This document shows, in pieces, positions 60,939 through 64,000 of a stretch of DNA of 64,000 nucleotides. The notes below the pieces were generated by a model that did no database searches, was not told where the DNA came from, and saw only the letters and a program-made list of their open reading frames with translations. Positions within the stretch are counted from its first letter, which is position 1. Every line of letters begins with the position of its first letter. This stretch comes from Maratus speciosus (lineage: Eukaryota; Arthropoda; Arachnida; Araneae; Salticidae), in NCBI GenBank assembly GCA_963932465.1, contig OZ010787.1:14744926-14808925 (forward strand). Direction: 5' to 3'. Both the position numbers and the translations under genes were made by a program.

Positions 60939-61659
60939 CAGGGCCTGACTAATGCAGGGGCGTTCGGAGAAGCTGTCCCAGTATACCCATTTGAGGAGGG
61001 GGGGGGGGGATGGGTGTAATCAGGATTTTCGTTAAGAGGGTGCACCCAAATGGTTAAAATTGGCCAAAAGTGTCAAAAATTATTTTTTACCAAAAACATT
61101 TTCAGAAATTTAGGAAGGGAGTGCGGTCCTCCCCTTCCCCTCTCTGCTTCCTCTACTCCATGCCTCCTCCCCCCCCCCCCCAGAATAAAAGAGAACAAAC
61201 TACATCATCAGAAAACTAATTAATTTTATTTTAATATCTTAGTAGTCCATCGTTATCAGGAGAAATTCATTGCCGTTTTCTTCTTAACAAAGCAGTTTAA
61301 AAACATTTGGTGTAAAAACCTATTGGTGTAATTTTTTTTAGGCATCTTATGACATACGTAGATAATCCAAGGGCAAGTTTTCAAACAAATATTCCCAGAA
61401 ATCTATCCATCATTCTCTACTAGTTTCCTACTAATTTCCCTAGTAGAATTTTTCTTAAATTTGTCTCTACATTTCTTGTGATACCCTGTATACAGATGTG
61501 GATAGTACCTGATGCAAAATTTATTTATATATACAATACGCAAGAAGTTTAGTACAAGTCACTTAAGCATAATTGACGAAAAATTTCTATGGTTAGATTG
61601 AAAGGGGGGGGGGGGGATACTTGCTAAGCGGTGCACTAAGTATTCTAAGTCGGACCCTG
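60939..61659. mobile_element. 721-bp hAT-type element
   Basis: Left CAGGGCCTGACTAATGC and right GTATTCTAAGTCGGACCCTG are imperfect inverted ends. The outside 8-mers GAAGGTAT (60931-60938) and GAAGAGAT (61660-61667) could be a target duplication with two changes. Inside are G- and C-runs but no transposase. Confidence 0.6.
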
Positions 61660-61667
61660 GAAGAGAT

Positions 61668-63028
61668 GCATTTAAAACAGGACCAACGCATAACTGAAAG
61701 CAACGCATAAAAGAGAGACTCTAATGCCATATTTTTAAAAACATGTAAATTATATCTAAGGCAGAAATTAAGTTTTTTAGAACATAAAATTATGCATAGT
61801 AAATTTCTTTAGCGATGAGACTGTAATAGTATCTTTAAAAGACTATCATTTAGCTATTTAATTTATTTCTACTGTCTCTATTAAAAAACCCAACATTATG
61901 TTACGCACTTACTCAGAAGAAACCTTATTTGTTTTACTTATATAAGTGTAAGCCACTTAAACTTTTAGAAAAGATTTCTCAATATTATTATTTTTTAAAG
62001 CCACGTTTATGCTAAGATATTTTCAAATTCATTAAAAAGAATGACTGCATTTGATAATACATCCATATTTTACTAGTTTTAAAGAGTATTTGCTTAAAAA
62101 TTTAAAGCATTTACAAAAAACATCGGCACAAACCTCGTTTTCATGATCATTTTTACGGATAAAATCTGAAAAGGTAATCCTTTGTTTCTTAAGAAAAATT
62201 CTATAAATTTTGCCAGTATTCAAATATATGCGCACATAACGCTCAGAATGGCTCAGAAGAGAGAGCTCAGAGAGAGCTCAAAATGGAGTTTATATCAGAA
62301 ATATATGTTCTATTTTCCAACTCCTCACGCACACGTGCCGGGACATTGAAAAGGGTGCATATGGTGCACAGACCACTGGTATTAAAATTTACATTAATAT
62401 TGAGAACATCTTAAAAATCAATATCGCATTTAATTGAGATATTTATTGAACATAAAAATTGTAGTATAAGCCGTGACTGTAATAAGTGGTTGATAATAAT
62501 AAAGAGTAATCAAGTAAATCATTTAATAGAAAAGGGGCATTTGTATAGCGAAATGTATATTATGAATATCTATAGCTTAATTATCATACAACATGTTTAT
62601 AAAGTTTTATAAAAAGATCTTTGAAATATATATATGCGTATATTCTTTCTTGTCTCATAACGATTATAAATGGTTTGGCATTCAGATCTAGTGCAAATTC
62701 AACTTCCATCAATATATTTTAGTCTTATGCAACTTGTTTTATTTATTTATTATTACAAAGAATAATAAGTTTTCGTTATTTCTAAATACTTCAATGCCAT
62801 CAATACTGCTCGAATCGTCAAACAATGACAATATGAATGAAAGATATACACGAATGTACTATGAGCTGTGCATGAGTTCTAAACAAGCTCTTATATAGTG
62901 ACTGACCGAAACTGAACCTTAAACGAATTTTGGTTCGTTCTCGAGTTTCGGCTGAAAACGAAGCTCCCTCAAATAAAATTTGAAGTTATTAATATGTACA
63001 TAAATACAAAAATGTTAATAAATTATTC
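61668..63028. other. AT-rich intergenic DNA, nothing recognised
   Basis: No gene or RNA recognised; only short GAGAGAGCTCA repeats near 62256-62280. Confidence 0.45.
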
Positions 63029-63886
63029 ACAAAATACTTATCTACGACACTTTTGTTTAAACATATGCGGGAATGCCATGCGTTTTTTTTTCAATAACAG
63101 CAAAAATATTACTTAATCAATATTTTTTTTACGACCAAAAATTTACGGCCATGGGCGCGGTTACTGTTGAAAAAAACCACAGTAAATCACCCAGTCGTCC
63201 AATATAGGTTTAATTTGCATATTTGTAAGAGGCAGAATTTTTAACCTTTTTTAAATTGTTTACTCATTTATTAAACTGCAGTACGAAATCTCCCCTCCCC
63301 TCCCTGATTATGAAACATTTATTGACAAAAAAACTTGAAGTGTAATAAAAAATAAATGTCAGATGTGTGAATCACTCACTTTTTGTTTTGAAATTTATAA
63401 TTGAAAAATTTCGCTTTTTGAAGTATTAACATGTATGAGATAAAAGAAAATGAGTTTACAAAATACTTATCTACAACACATTTGTTTAAGCATATGCGAG
63501 AATGCCATACGTTTGTTTTCAATAACAGCAAAAATATTATTTAATCAATATATTTTTTTTAATTTTACGACCAAACATTTACGGATACGGGCGCGGTAGC
63601 TGTTGAAAAAAACCACAGTGAATCACCCAATCGTCCAATCTCGGTTTAATTTGCATATTTATAAGAAGTAGAATGTTTAACCTTTTTTAAATTGTTTAAC
63701 CTTTCATTAAACTTCAGTACGAAATCCCCCTCCCCTCCCTGATTATTGAACATTTATTGACAAAAAACTTGAAGTGTAATACAAAATAAATAAGAGATGT
63801 GTGGCTTACTCACTTTTTGTTTTTAAAATTCATAATTAATAAAATTTCGCTTTTTGAAGCATTAACATGTATGAGATAAAAGAAAG
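63029..63886. repeat. tandem duplication, about 429-bp unit
   Basis: ACAAAATACTTATCTAC starts both copies (about 63029 and 63458), and GAAAAAAACCACAGT and CATTAACATGTATGAGAT match in order. Divergence is modest. A partial third relative is near 60440. Confidence 0.8.
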
Positions 63887-64000
63887 TTTTGGGATTGGCA
63901 CATCCGAGTAGTTTACAATAAAATCTTAGAGAGATGTGTTTATGTCTGTATGTATATATAACGCAATACGATGACTCAGAGTGGAACTCATGCCTGAAAT

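Noticed and set aside
1..64000. CRISPR array or bacterial operon
   Set aside because: Tandem repeats here have units of 88, 150, 305 and 429 bp, not short repeats with spacers, and the gene content is eukaryotic.

Overview
This window is AT-rich eukaryotic DNA, most probably from an arthropod. A spider or other chelicerate is my best guess from the repeat style, but I cannot prove it. No bacterial-type operon, CRISPR array or complete host gene is visible. Almost everything recognisable is transposable-element DNA, much of it nested and much of it palindromic.

Layout. 0-2.2 kb: a small inverted-repeat element carrying a degenerate tRNA-like sequence, then short repeats. 2.52-4.96 kb: a 2.4-kb palindrome rich in GCTGGC motifs. 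5.74-6.63 kb: a second inverted-repeat element. 7.42-11.82 kb (minus strand): a decayed BEL/Pao retrotransposon with gag, zinc knuckles, protease, reverse transcriptase, RNase H and integrase, broken by in-frame stops and a frameshift. 11.82-32.3 kb: a tandem array of about 305-bp units split by a Ty1/copia retrotransposon (13449-31310, LTRs of 655 and 665 bp, 5-bp duplication GCTAT). Inside the copia gag lies a 12,243-bp non-coding near-perfect palindrome (14946-27188) with its own 6-bp duplication. A 200-bp TA-type MITE sits in the copia integrase. 32.3-36.3 kb: a Helitron-like end, microsatellites and a broken Tc1-like transposase. 36.3-41.1 kb: a run of foldback elements, two of them with TTAA at both edges. 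42.2-47.5 kb: a SINE, a LINE fragment with target-site duplication, and a dense cluster of MITEs. 48.2-50.9 kb: tandem repeats interrupted by an hAT-type element. 51.5-53.5 kb: the only stretch that looks like host gene material, with a GC-rich block and short exon-like pieces on both strands. 53.5-64 kb: mostly unrecognised AT-rich sequence with a SINE, hAT-type elements and a tandem duplication at the right edge.

The standout is the giant palindrome. Its arms are about 5.8 kb each. Its ends read AGTAGATAAT and ATTATCTACT, it is flanked by AGCATG on both sides, and removing it with one AGCATG copy leaves the copia reading frame continuous. It encodes no recognisable protein. Six-bp duplications and AG...CT ends are the habit of Maverick/Polinton elements. 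I therefore propose, as inference only, a non-autonomous giant hairpin element mobilised by a Polinton-like integrase.
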